NCBI RefSeq assembly: GCF_000300275.1
Contig: NZ_AMRN01000005.1
Location: 124,001-188,000 of the forward strand
DNA from: Thalassospira profundimaris WP0211
GTDB taxonomy: Bacteria; Pseudomonadota; Alphaproteobacteria; Rhodospirillales; Thalassospiraceae
Direction: 5' to 3'
Length of the DNA: 64,000 nucleotides
The notes beneath the pieces were generated by a model, which did not search any database, was not told where the DNA came from, and saw nothing but the letters and a program-made list of their open reading frames with translations. Each line of letters starts with the position of its first letter. The stretch's first letter is position 1. Position numbers and translations under genes: made by a program. This document shows positions 18,204 through 27,555 of the stretch, one piece after another.

Positions 18204-20390
18204 TTACAATCCGGCTGCAGATGCAAACTCGCCCAGGGTCTTGAAAACGAGACGGAAAAGGAATTCGTCAGATTCACCTAGATCCTGATCCCGATAGAAG
18301 GTCCGACGGACTCGCCCATCGAAGATGAAGCACTCATCTTCATAAACGAAACCGATACCATATTCCAAGGGGTCGGTTTCATCGAGGTCGTAGCGTCCAT
18401 ACGCCTGACCCGACCAGTACTGATTAAATTGACGTTCCGCACGGAAGTAGATTTCCTCGCGCTCGTCAAACTCTTCGCTGCCTGCTTCATCTGTGAAGTG
18501 TAGATACGTCGTATTTAGACGTAACGTATCTAGTGATCCGACAGTCGCTGTTACCTGATTTCGGCGAGCAGAAAAATCGTCTTTTGAAAGACGGTAGCGA
18601 TATGTCAGATCAAGATATTGGTTCGGGGCAACAGTTACTCGACCAACATAATCTGAAAGATGCTCATCTAGTCCAGAGCCTTGGGCAAAAGTATCATTTT
18701 CATTGGCGCGGTAGCTTTGGCCAAACATTGCGCTGGTATAGCCTCCTTGGGGACCGTAGATCCCCCACTCAAGCCCATAACTTGCCCTGAGACCGTCTTC
18801 TGCGCGATCCAGGCCGCCAAACCTGTCATGGGAGAACAGGTTGATATCGTCCAGTTCAAACGACTGCGAGTCCTCATTCGGAATCTCATCAGGATTGCCG
18901 CCGTTCGGAGACCAGGCTGCCATGGCGATTGGAGTAATGACCTGTTGGTAGCTGCCTTGGCTGCTTACGAACGGCATTTGCCAATCAATTGCTGCCAATG
19001 GCAGCAGGCGTCCCGTATATCCACTGTAGTTTTCTCTGTTAGTGCGAGATACGTCTGAGACGAGGTAGTTGTCACTTCGGACGGAGAGACTAAGTTTGGT
19101 GACATCACCCATTGTGCCGACGTGAGGGAGCTCCCAACCGGCTTTGGCAGACATACGATGCGAATTGGTACCCTCGTCGCGGGTCAAGGAGAGGCCATCC
19201 AAGTCCAAGGTTGTTATGCTACCGTATTTTGCTGGCGCGGATTGTCCGTGAAACTGCAGATGCGGCAAAACAATGGGGGTCGTGTCCCGGTCATCATCAC
19301 TCTTTAGCCCTTGGAAGTAGTATGCATCAGCGCGCGTGTAGCTGGCGCCGCGAAACCCCTCGGTAAACAGGTTCGAGGTCAGGACAGAAGGTGAGCCAAA
19401 ACCATACCGTGAGAGATAGGTCTTCTCTGAGGCTTGCTCAGCGTCAAAGCCCCAACGCCACGTCGGATCGATGTCAAACCGTCCTTTGGCGTCAATATGG
19501 CCTTGCCAGTCATCCTCTGTATCTCTGGTAATGCTGTTGACGACGTCGAATTCCCCACTGTCCAGACGCTGTCTGTACTCGGTTGCGAGGACAGGACCTT
19601 CATCCGTTGTGTAGGTTGGCGTGAAAGTCATGTCCTTGCTATTGTCGATCGACCAGTAATAGGGTTGGCTGAAGTAGCTTCCAACGTGGCTGGTGCTGCC
19701 GAATGATGGCGCAAGCAAACCGGACTGCCGTTTCACGGTTGGGTCTGGGTGCTGAAAATATGGGGTGTAGAGAACAGGAATACCTGCGACCTCCAGACGA
19801 GCGTCTTCGTATTCCACCGTTTTACTGTCTGAATCATGCAGCACGCGCGCCGCGCGAATGCGCCAAAGCGGCGTCGAACTGCTGCCATTGTCTTCACAGA
19901 CTTTGCAGGGGGAATATACGGCTTTGGCAATCTCGGTAAAGTTCCCGCCGCTGCGACGGGCACCAGCACCGGCAATCCGGGTGTTCTCATCGAGAAGGAC
20001 ATAAATATCCTGAACGATTCCTTCCTTGAAATCGCCGCTCAGCTCGACGTAGCTAGCGAAGGTGACTTCGCCCGTCGGTTCAGTGATACTGACATTTCCC
20101 GAAGCCGTGAGAACATCCTGTGATCGGTCATAGCTCACCGTATCAGCAAGCAATATACGTCCTTCCCGGGAAATTTCGACATTTCCACGCGCAGTGACGG
20201 TTTGCAGTTCCTGATTGTAATCGACCTCGTCGGCACTGAACAAAATGGCTGGTTCCGGCGGAGGAACTTCTGAGCCTGCTGTTTGTGCCGTGGCTGAATG
20301 CAAACTTGCAAGACCGCCACCCACGAAGATCCCACAGCCCAGAATGGTGCTGGTCACAAGTCTTTTTATCATTCCCCCCGCCATGACCAT
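18204..20390 (-). CDS. lptD: LPS-assembly protein LptD
   Basis: Outer-membrane beta-barrel that inserts lipopolysaccharide into the outer leaflet together with LptE. It has 728 residues. A signal peptide ends near LHSATAQ. An OstA/LptA-like periplasmic domain (about 50-170) includes FSADEVDYNQELQTVTARGN. The barrel domain begins near YTPYFQHPDPTVKRQSG, the highly conserved junction. A Cys pair in YSPCKVCEDNG may take part in disulphide formation. ATG at 20390 has GAGG upstream, but in-frame ATGs at 20384 and 20372 are also possible. It is 3 bp after lptG. Confidence 0.94.
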   Translation of the reverse strand: MVMAGGMIKRLVTSTILGCGIFVGGGLASLHSATAQTAGSEVPPPEPAILFSADEVDYNQELQTVTARGNVEISREGRILLADTVSYDRSQDVLTASGNVSITEPTGEVTFASYVELSGDFKEGIVQDIYVLLDENTRIAGAGARRSGGNFTEIAKAVYSPCKVCEDNGSSSTPLWRIRAARVLHDSDSKTVEYEDARLEVAGIPVLYTPYFQHPDPTVKRQSGLLAPSFGSTSHVGSYFSQPYYWSIDNSKDMTFTPTYTTDEGPVLATEYRQRLDSGEFDVVNSITRDTEDDWQGHIDAKGRFDIDPTWRWGFDAEQASEKTYLSRYGFGSPSVLTSNLFTEGFRGASYTRADAYYFQGLKSDDDRDTTPIVLPHLQFHGQSAPAKYGSITTLDLDGLSLTRDEGTNSHRMSAKAGWELPHVGTMGDVTKLSLSVRSDNYLVSDVSRTNRENYSGYTGRLLPLAAIDWQMPFVSSQGSYQQVITPIAMAAWSPNGGNPDEIPNEDSQSFELDDINLFSHDRFGGLDRAEDGLRASYGLEWGIYGPQGGYTSAMFGQSYRANENDTFAQGSGLDEHLSDYVGRVTVAPNQYLDLTYRYRLSKDDFSARRNQVTATVGSLDTLRLNTTYLHFTDEAGSEEFDEREEIYFRAERQFNQYWSGQAYGRYDLDETDPLEYGIGFVYEDECFIFDGRVRRTFYRDQDLGESDEFLFRLVFKTLGEFASAAGL

Positions 20391-20393
20391 AGG

Positions 20394-21497
20394 CTAGCCA
20401 TCCTCAAGATGTAGCAATGTGGTAACCCCGAGCAACAGAGAAATTCCAGCTGGAGCCCACGCCGACAAAACCGGTGGAATTCCGCCGGAAACGCCCAAAG
20501 CTGAAATCACGTCTGTGCAAAAATATAGAATGAAGCCAGATGCAACACCCCCACCGATAACAAGGGATGCGCGCCGACGTCGAGAAAATTTAAGGCAAAA
20601 TGCAGCCGCGATTAAAACCATGGCGCATAAAAGTAAAGGTCTCGACAACAGGCTATGAAAATGGATGCGGTGACGGGTGGCATTAAAACCAGCACGTTCA
20701 AGCAGCGTGATGAACGGCTTCAAGTCCCAAAATGACATCGTTTCCGGGGACGCGAAGCTGTCTTGTATCTTCCGCGCAGTCAGGTTCGTTGGCAGCATCA
20801 TTTCTTCTGCAAACGTGCTGGCCTGACCGGGGACGAATGTCCATGAATCATAGAAACGCCAAGTTCCTGGTTCGAGGACTGCCCGACCGGCATCGATCCG
20901 CATCGTAAAATCATCCGCATCTTCAAAACGGAAGATTGTCACGTTTCGAAGATCAAGTTGGTCGCCCTGCTGGTTGCTGACCGATCGCGCAAAAATAACA
21001 GCCTGACCGTCCTGCGTGCCCTGCCGTAACCATAGACCGCTTGAGGACAGGTTCATGACACTTGCATTGTTCTGCAAATAGCGTGCTTCAAGCGTCTCGT
21101 ACTTCTGAAGCAGGATTGAGGACAACGGATTGAGTGCGCCTACCTGAAGGCTGCCTAGAACGAGGGCGCATAAGATAGGCGGTAGCATGAACTGCCATGC
21201 AGAGACACCGGCTGCACGCGTCACTACAAGCTCCTGATTGCCGGTCAGTTTCCAGAATGAAAACATCGACCCGAACAGGACGGCGAAAGGCAGGACTTTC
21301 TCCGTCATGAACGGAATGCGACTAGCGGCCATCTGCAAGACAATGCTCACCGTGGCGTCTGGTTTATTGCCTGCACGACGAAGGAGCTCAATCGTGTCGC
21401 CGATCAGGATCAGACCGATTAGGAGTGCAAGAATAGACAGGATCGAAATCAGGACATGCTTGCCAAAATACCATGTTAGAAGCGGTGAAATTCTCAT
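20394..21497 (-). CDS. lptG: LPS export permease LptG
   Basis: Inner-membrane half of the LptB2FG transporter that extracts LPS. It has 367 residues with about six membrane segments, three at each end, flanking a periplasmic beta-jellyroll. The RRAGNKPDATVSIVLQMAA and GNQELVVTRAAGVS segments match the YjgP/YjgQ family; the latter is the coupling helix. The ATG overlaps the lptF stop by four bases (ATGA), so expression is coupled. It is placed second, as LptG usually is. Confidence 0.93.
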   Translation of the reverse strand: MRISPLLTWYFGKHVLISILSILALLIGLILIGDTIELLRRAGNKPDATVSIVLQMAASRIPFMTEKVLPFAVLFGSMFSFWKLTGNQELVVTRAAGVSAWQFMLPPILCALVLGSLQVGALNPLSSILLQKYETLEARYLQNNASVMNLSSSGLWLRQGTQDGQAVIFARSVSNQQGDQLDLRNVTIFRFEDADDFTMRIDAGRAVLEPGTWRFYDSWTFVPGQASTFAEEMMLPTNLTARKIQDSFASPETMSFWDLKPFITLLERAGFNATRHRIHFHSLLSRPLLLCAMVLIAAAFCLKFSRRRRASLVIGGGVASGFILYFCTDVISALGVSGGIPPVLSAWAPAGISLLLGVTTLLHLEDG

Positions 21498-22612
21498 GCT
21501 TCCGCCTCTTGGTTTATTGCGCGCCTTGCCTTGATAACCGGACCACGGAAAGTCCAGTAAAGCCCCAGGGCAATTGGTATCATTGCATTCATATACATCA
21601 ATGGCACAAGCGACGGATTTTTGGCAGCAAGGTTTTTCATGGCGATACCGGCTGCCTGAAAAGCTACCATCACGCCAATTGCGAGCAACAATCTGCCGGT
21701 CTGACCACGTCTGGAGAAGCTGCTTGATACAAGCACAGCCAGTGCAATGCTGGCAAATGCGATGGCATTCAGTGGTGAGATCAGGCGGTCATGCCCCTCT
21801 GCCCGAAACGCATTAAGGTCTCTCTCTATTATGTCCGGGGGGACGGCCGTTAAAAGGTTTTCAACGCTGCGTTCTCGCGCGTCTTGATAGCGAAGGCCCT
21901 CGTCGACAGCGCCTTGCGCAATATCAACCGCATAGCGATCAAAATAAAGGATCGACATGGTGCCATCCTCGGCATTGACTTCCTGGCGGTTGCCATCAAG
22001 CAGAACAATGCGTGGACCCTCGTCAGTCCTCACCAAGGCTCCATGTTTGGCCATCATCGTGGTTTGGGCATCGGGGGCACGCGCGTCATGCACCAGAATT
22101 CCCAGCAATTCGTTATCCCGACCGACTTCGCGAACATAAATGGTCAAGCCGTCAATGTCGGTGAAGCTGCCTTCTTGCAACAGTACCGATGAGAAATCAT
22201 TGCGGATCGAGAACTGCAACTCCTTGAACTGTGTGTAGCTGTAGGGAAGGTAGAACAGTGTCAGGAAATAACAGACTGCCGTCGACAGAAGCGCGACAAT
22301 CAGGGCTGGCTTGGCGAGCGCCCACTGGCTCAATCCCGCCGAGCGCATGACGATGAGTTCGCGGTCCTGGATCAGTTTGTTGTAGGTAAAGACAATAACG
22401 AAAAACAGCGCGATCGGAATAATGATCGTCAGAAAGCTGGGCAGCAACAGGGATGTCAGCTGCAAAAAGACCGAGATCGACAAGCCCCGATTCACAATCA
22501 TTTCAACAAAGCGCAAGCTTTGCGATAGCCAGATCACACACAGAAGCCCCAGTGTGACAAAGACCATCATGATCAATTGCTGTTTGAGCATATATCGGGT
22601 TAAGCGATTCAT
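21494..22612 (-). CDS. lptF: LPS export permease LptF
   Basis: Second membrane subunit of the LptB2FG complex. It has 372 residues with an N-terminal membrane block, a periplasmic jellyroll domain (about 120-260), and a C-terminal membrane block. The segment DRELIVMRSAGLSQWALAKP is the coupling helix. The first gene of the six-gene lpt-surA-pdxA-rsmA operon. The gap upstream (22613-22826) contains a hairpin and probably the operon promoter. Confidence 0.93.
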   Translation of the reverse strand: MNRLTRYMLKQQLIMMVFVTLGLLCVIWLSQSLRFVEMIVNRGLSISVFLQLTSLLLPSFLTIIIPIALFFVIVFTYNKLIQDRELIVMRSAGLSQWALAKPALIVALLSTAVCYFLTLFYLPYSYTQFKELQFSIRNDFSSVLLQEGSFTDIDGLTIYVREVGRDNELLGILVHDARAPDAQTTMMAKHGALVRTDEGPRIVLLDGNRQEVNAEDGTMSILYFDRYAVDIAQGAVDEGLRYQDARERSVENLLTAVPPDIIERDLNAFRAEGHDRLISPLNAIAFASIALAVLVSSSFSRRGQTGRLLLAIGVMVAFQAAGIAMKNLAAKNPSLVPLMYMNAMIPIALGLYWTFRGPVIKARRAINQEAEA

Positions 22613-22751
22613 TGGGCGGATTATAGAGAAGCAATCAAAAACCGAAACAGGAAATTGTCGTCAAACCCGTTCAAATCTTGCGGGATTTCCGAATGAAGGT
22701 CGGTTGGTGTCGTTAAGATCGGATGGGTTGAATAGGGGCGCCAAATAAGTC

Positions 22752-22783
22752 GCACCATCGTTCTGCATTTGCGGCGATGGTGC
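22752..22783. other. Hairpin between acyl-CoA dehydrogenase and lptF
   Basis: GCACCATCG (22752-22760) and CGATGGTGC (22775-22783) form a perfect 9-bp stem with a 14-base loop. It lies 44 bp past the acyl-CoA dehydrogenase stop on the minus strand. The following sequence (GACTTATTTGG) is only modestly T-rich, so it could be a weak terminator or a leader structure for lptF. Confidence 0.5.
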
Positions 22784-22826
22784 AACGTCGTGATGATCAA
22801 AAAGCGCGGCAAAATTATGACTGCGG

Positions 22827-24593
22827 TTAAAGCAATTCCGTTTCCGTGCAATTCCTGATCTGTGTCGCCATGAAAGCGGCTTCAGGAAGGAGTTGAGTGA
22901 AAAAGAACATACAGCTTTTTGTCTTTGCCTTGCGCAGGTCTTCTGGTGTTTCGGTGTTGTTCACAGCGCCAAGAGAGCGCAGCATCAGCCATCCGGAAAT
23001 GCAAAGCGCGGCCTGACGCAAATATGGTGTGGCAAGCACCTGTGCCATATCAGCATCCGCGGCACAGCGTTCCAACACGCAATCCGTTGAATTTTCGAGA
23101 TCGACGATTGCGTGATCCAATTCACGGCGTGCCTTGGCGAGGTCGCTTGTTTCATCGATATCTTTCAGGCCGTGGATCGTTTCCTTGATGTCTGCAAGCA
23201 TTGCCATCAGCGCGGCCGCCTGATCCCTAAGCACCTTGCGTCCGATAAAATCAAGCGCCTGAATGCCATTGGTTCCCTCATAGATCGGCGCAATGCGGGC
23301 GTCGCGAAGGTGCTGGGCTGCCCCGGTTTCCTCGATAAAGCCCATGCCGCCGTGGACCTGAACACCAAGCGATGCATTGTCGACGCCAATATCCGTTGCC
23401 CAGCCTTTGACCAGCGGAATCAAAAGGTCGGCACGCGCCTGTGCTGCCGCACGATCCTGGTTGTCAGGAAGGTGGTGAGCAAGATCAAGTTGGGCGGCGG
23501 CATAAAGCGAAAGCGCGCGCGCTGCATCGGTCGAAGACCTTATGCGCATCAACATGCGCTGCACATCACCGTGGACTGCAATCGGCACCTCTTCGCCGGT
23601 TTTGGCGTCACGCCCCTGTTTGCGCGTGTTGGCATACTTAAGGGCCTGCTGATAGGCGCGTTCGGAAATGGCCACGCCCTGTTGGCCAACCGCAAGCCTT
23701 GCGTTGTTCATCATGGTGAACATATAGGCCAGTCCCTTGCCTTCTTCGCCAACCAGATAGCCGGTCGCACCGCCCTTGTCGCCAAACTGCAGAACCGCCG
23801 TCGGGCTGGCATGAATGCCAAGCTTGTGTTCAAGCGACACACAAGTGACGTCGTTGCGTGCGCCGATTTCACCATTGTCCGAGACCAGATATTTTGGAAC
23901 GATAAACAGTGAAATACCTTTGACGCCGGCCGGCGCATTCGGTGTGCGGGCCAGAACAAGATGCACGATGTTCTCGGTCATCTCGTGATCGCCATAGGTA
24001 ATGAAGATCTTCTGGCCGGAGATTTTGTAGCTACCGTCCTCTTGCAAAACGGCTGTACTGCGGACTTTCGAAAGGTCCGATCCGGCCTGTGGTTCGGTCA
24101 GGTTCATGGTGCCTGTCCATTCACCTGATATCATGCGCGAAAGATACAGTTCACGCTGCTGATCCGATCCATGGGCAGTAAGGGCCTCAATCGCGCCGGA
24201 TGTCAGCATCGGGCACAGTGCAAACGCCATATTGGCCGCCTGCCACATTTCGGCAACCGCCGCGCCAAGCAATATCGGCAAGCCCATGCCACCTTCGCTT
24301 TCCGGCGCGGATATGCCTTGCCAGCCACCTTCACAGAATTGCGCATAGGCCTCGTTCCAGCCCGTCGGTGTGCGAACAGTACCGTCCTCAAGAAGTTTTG
24401 CGCCTTCCTGATCGCCGACGCGATTGAGCGGGGCAAGGACGGAGGCTGCAAATTTCCCTGCTTCTTCAAGGATTGCGTCAACCAGATCCGCACTGGTTTC
24501 ACCATATGGCGGCAGGTTGGAAACCGTATCCAGACCAATCACGTCATGGATCAGAAAACGGATATCTGAAATGGGGGGCGTAAAGTCGCTCAT
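22827..24593 (-). CDS. Acyl-CoA dehydrogenase, long C-terminal type (DmdC-like)
   Basis: FAD-dependent acyl-CoA dehydrogenase of 588 residues, longer than the usual 380-400. The additional C-terminal domain matches the acetyl-CoA dehydrogenase-like C-terminal family seen in DmdC-type enzymes. Motifs include MNLTEPQAGSDLS, KIFITYGDHEM and the catalytic Glu in IYEGTNGIQALD. Substrates in this subfamily range from fatty acyl-CoAs to 3-methylmercaptopropionyl-CoA, and sequence alone does not decide. ATG at 24593 (MSDFTPPISD) is chosen; 47 extra upstream codons are not conserved-looking. It is a stand-alone gene. Confidence 0.9.
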   Translation of the reverse strand: MSDFTPPISDIRFLIHDVIGLDTVSNLPPYGETSADLVDAILEEAGKFAASVLAPLNRVGDQEGAKLLEDGTVRTPTGWNEAYAQFCEGGWQGISAPESEGGMGLPILLGAAVAEMWQAANMAFALCPMLTSGAIEALTAHGSDQQRELYLSRMISGEWTGTMNLTEPQAGSDLSKVRSTAVLQEDGSYKISGQKIFITYGDHEMTENIVHLVLARTPNAPAGVKGISLFIVPKYLVSDNGEIGARNDVTCVSLEHKLGIHASPTAVLQFGDKGGATGYLVGEEGKGLAYMFTMMNNARLAVGQQGVAISERAYQQALKYANTRKQGRDAKTGEEVPIAVHGDVQRMLMRIRSSTDAARALSLYAAAQLDLAHHLPDNQDRAAAQARADLLIPLVKGWATDIGVDNASLGVQVHGGMGFIEETGAAQHLRDARIAPIYEGTNGIQALDFIGRKVLRDQAAALMAMLADIKETIHGLKDIDETSDLAKARRELDHAIVDLENSTDCVLERCAADADMAQVLATPYLRQAALCISGWLMLRSLGAVNNTETPEDLRKAKTKSCMFFFTQLLPEAAFMATQIRNCTETELL

Positions 24594-24974
24594 GAAAAAA
24601 GACGTCTCCCTGAAATGTGAGCCGCCCGCTCGGAACAGTCGGCTTTTTGCCAACCTTGTTTTATTGCCTCCTACCATAACGACCCGATCCCGCAAGATCG
24701 AGTCTGATTCGTGCTGTCGTGCAAAAGGACGCATTCAACATTGGTTTAAGTCACGCTTTGTGGCTTTCACACTGGCGAAATGACAAAAGACTACCGATAT
24801 GTTCCCAAGACCCGAATTCGATACCTTAAACAGGTAAAAGTTGCGTGATCTGGCATCTATTATTTGCCAAGGGGTCGCCAATCGAAAAAAGGCAGGCTAG
24901 ACTTGTCGTTGTTCAAGGCCACTTGATGTTCAATATGCATTTGGTCAAAAAAATCGAAGGACAGGAGCAAGCTG
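24594..24974. other. Divergent intergenic region, no feature recognised
   Basis: This 381-bp gap separates the acyl-CoA dehydrogenase (minus) from the S41 protease (plus). It must contain both promoters, but I see no convincing -10/-35 pair, strong hairpin or palindrome. The AGGAG at 24963-24967 belongs to the protease gene. Confidence 0.5.
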
Positions 24975-26477
24975 TTGCTGCGTAAAGGAATATTGCCAAT
25001 TTTGTTTGCGGTGGTGATTTCGTTCGCCGGGACAAGACTGGTGGCCTGTGCCGGACCGGCGTGGCCAAGCGATGAAGAACGCAGATTTCTGGACGCTTAC
25101 CGCACCAGTGTGACCGCTGGCGCGAGCGAAGAACAGTTTGCCCATGCCGACAAGCTTTATGTCGAAGCACTTCAGGTCCTGTCGGAAACCTATGTCGAGC
25201 AAATTGATCGCGTGGCGTTCGTTGATAACAGCATTGCGATGTTGGGAGACCTTGAAACCGATGACACATCGCCGATCGGTGTGGTTGGTGCCGTGCTTGA
25301 TGACAGTCTGCATGACCTTGATCCGCACAGTGCGTATATGACCGACGATATGTTCCGCCGCCTGCAGGAAAGTACTGAAGGCAGTTTTGCCGGTGTCGGG
25401 ATCGTCATTGCCCTTGATGATGAAAAGCGCATCCGGATCGTCTCACCGATTGATGACACACCCGCCGCACGCGCCGGTTTGCGTCCGGATGACCGGATCA
25501 CGCACATTGATGGCTATCAGATGGTCGGCGAACCGATTTCAGAGGCCGTGCGTCGGATGCGTGGCCGTGTCGGGGATCCGGTGACCCTGACCATCCAGCG
25601 TGTCGAAGACAGTTTTGATGTCACGGTGAAGCGTGCCCGGATTGAGGTGCCCTCGGTCACGGCAAGCATCATTGATCAGGATATCGGTTATATCCGGGTG
25701 TCGCGGTTTGATGCGACCACACTCGACCAGACGCAGGAATATTTGCAGGAACTCGAAGACCGGATCGCATCGCCGCGCGGCATTATTGTCGATTTGCGCC
25801 GTAATCCGGGCGGGCTTCTCGACAGTGCAGCAGACATCGCCGATCAGTTCCTGACAGAAGGTTTGATCGTTGCCACCGAAGGACGCGGTGAGCGCAAACT
25901 AAGGAGCTACGAAGCCGACCGGTCCGATTTCTTTGAGAAAGTGCCAATGGCAATCCTGCTTGATCGTGGTTCGGCATCCGGTGCAGAGCTGATGGCAGCG
26001 GCCCTCCGTGAAAACGGTCGCGGCATCATCATCGGGGAACGGTCCTTTGGCAAAGGGTCGATGCAGCGCATCATGCCGCTGACCTCGGGCGGTGGGCTTA
26101 AAATCACCACCGGTTACTACACCACACCTGAGAACCACATTGTGCAGGGCCACGGTGTGATCCCGGATATCGAAATTACGCTGGCGGATGCCGAGGAATT
26201 CGAACGCGAGATTGATCTTGAGCACGCACTGCCGTCGCGCCGTCGCGATCCGCGTCAGTCATTGGCAACCCTTGAGGCCACCAGTTGCGAACAGGACATC
26301 GAGATCGAACGCCTCGGCAAATCGAGCCGCGAGAATCTAGAGGAAAATCTGGCAGACGGTGAGGGTGAGAAACCCCTTCGCGATTCCGTTCTTGAATGCG
26401 CGGTGGGCTATTTCGATAAAGGCCCGCTGGCAAACTACCGCAATCAGATGGAGCCGCTGCTGCGCGCAGGTCTCTGA
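24975..26477 (+). CDS. S41 family C-terminal processing protease
   Basis: Carboxy-terminal processing protease (CtpA/Prc family) acting in the periplasm. It has 500 residues. An N-terminal hydrophobic segment (about 1-25) is followed by a PDZ domain (about 130-215, with GSFAGVGIVIALDD). The S41 core has the nucleophile Ser in DRGSASGAEL and the general-base Lys in RSFGKGSMQ. The start is TTG at 24975, supported by AGGAG seven bases upstream. The C-terminal tail (about 400-500) is long and charged. Substrate is unknown. Confidence 0.9.
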   Translation: MLRKGILPILFAVVISFAGTRLVACAGPAWPSDEERRFLDAYRTSVTAGASEEQFAHADKLYVEALQVLSETYVEQIDRVAFVDNSIAMLGDLETDDTSPIGVVGAVLDDSLHDLDPHSAYMTDDMFRRLQESTEGSFAGVGIVIALDDEKRIRIVSPIDDTPAARAGLRPDDRITHIDGYQMVGEPISEAVRRMRGRVGDPVTLTIQRVEDSFDVTVKRARIEVPSVTASIIDQDIGYIRVSRFDATTLDQTQEYLQELEDRIASPRGIIVDLRRNPGGLLDSAADIADQFLTEGLIVATEGRGERKLRSYEADRSDFFEKVPMAILLDRGSASGAELMAAALRENGRGIIIGERSFGKGSMQRIMPLTSGGGLKITTGYYTTPENHIVQGHGVIPDIEITLADAEEFEREIDLEHALPSRRRDPRQSLATLEATSCEQDIEIERLGKSSRENLEENLADGEGEKPLRDSVLECAVGYFDKGPLANYRNQMEPLLRAGL

Positions 26478-26501
26478 TCGGTATCGCCTGATATCGTATC
26501 A

Positions 26502-26540
26502 AAAAAGCGCGACCTTAACGGGTCGCGCTTTTTGTTTTGT
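26502..26540. terminator. Bidirectional terminator
   Basis: A 13-bp perfect stem, AAAAAGCGCGACC (26502-26514) and GGTCGCGCTTTTT (26521-26533), with loop TTAACG and a T-rich continuation. It lies between the convergent S41 protease and beta-hydroxyacid dehydrogenase genes, and the A-tract on the left arm lets it work for both. Confidence 0.92.
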
Positions 26541-26562
26541 CGGTCTGATGCCAAGCGGCAGT

Positions 26563-27432
26563 TTAACCGCGTGCCAGCAAATCAATCAGGCTTGAGGTAT
26601 CCCAACGGTTACCGCCGCGTTCCTGCACCTGGGCATAGAACTGGTCAACCAGGGCCGTGACCGGTAAACGGGCGCCATTGCGTTTGGATTCTTCAAGGCA
26701 AATGCCCAAATCCTTGCGCATCCAGTCAACGGCAAAGCCGAAATCAAACTTGTTCTCGACCATGGTGCTGCCGCGGTTTTCCATCTGCCAACTGCCAGCG
26801 GCACCCTTGGAAATAACATCGAGGACCTTTTCCATATCAAGGCCGGCCTTGACACCGAAATTGACACCTTCGGAAAGGCCCTGAACCAGACCGGCGATGC
26901 AAATCTGGTTGACCATTTTGGTCAGTTGGCCGGAACCGCTTTCACCCATCAGCTTGCAGGACTTGGCAAAGGCATCAATGACCGGGGCAGCGCGATCAAA
27001 CGCATCCTGATCGCCGCCACACATGACGGTCAGTACGCCATTCTCGGCACCTGCCTGACCACCGGAAACCGGGGCATCGATGAAGGAAATTCCCATATCC
27101 TTGGCCGCAGCATAAAGTTCGCGGGCGACATCGGCCGATGCGGTGGTGTTGTCGATCAGGACAGATCCCTTGTCCATACCGGCGAACATCCCGCCGTCGC
27201 CCAGCATGACGCTGCGCAGATCGTCATCATTGCCGACACAGGAAAAGACGAATTCCGCACCCTTTGCCGCCTCGGCCGGGGTGGGGGCGGACGATCCGCC
27301 AAACTCGGACACCCATTTTTCTGCTTTGGCTGAAGTACGGTTGTAAACGGTAACGTCGTGACCTGCTTTTTGCAGGTGACCGGCCATCGGATATCCCATG
27401 ACACCCAGACCGATAAATGCACATTTTGCCAT
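26563..27432 (-). CDS. Beta-hydroxyacid dehydrogenase (3-hydroxyisobutyrate dehydrogenase family)
   Basis: NAD(P)-dependent oxidoreductase of 289 residues. The Rossmann loop is FIGLGVMGYPMAGHL at 6-20. The catalytic segments are DAPVSGGQAGAENG and the Lys in GQLTKMVNQ. The residues after the second strand read VYNRT, where an Arg is more typical of NADP-using members such as glyoxylate/succinic semialdehyde reductases. An Asp there would favour NAD. Substrate therefore cannot be fixed to 3-hydroxyisobutyrate. No valine-pathway genes are adjacent. Confidence 0.88.
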   Translation of the reverse strand: MAKCAFIGLGVMGYPMAGHLQKAGHDVTVYNRTSAKAEKWVSEFGGSSAPTPAEAAKGAEFVFSCVGNDDDLRSVMLGDGGMFAGMDKGSVLIDNTTASADVARELYAAAKDMGISFIDAPVSGGQAGAENGVLTVMCGGDQDAFDRAAPVIDAFAKSCKLMGESGSGQLTKMVNQICIAGLVQGLSEGVNFGVKAGLDMEKVLDVISKGAAGSWQMENRGSTMVENKFDFGFAVDWMRKDLGICLEESKRNGARLPVTALVDQFYAQVQERGGNRWDTSSLIDLLARG

Positions 27433-27555
27433 TGTTTGCCTCCCGAAGGTTTATATGCTTCCAGTAAAGGTTGCAGCGCGGGCAATGTCAATGAACGCAA
27501 ATGTTACCGCGACAATGTTTTCACCATCCGGAAGACCAGAGATTGACCGATTTCG

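Noticed and set aside
24594-24734. N-terminal extension of the acyl-CoA dehydrogenase to 24734
   Set aside because: The added 47 residues are basic and unlike the family. The family N-terminus begins at MSDFTPPISD with GGGAG upstream.
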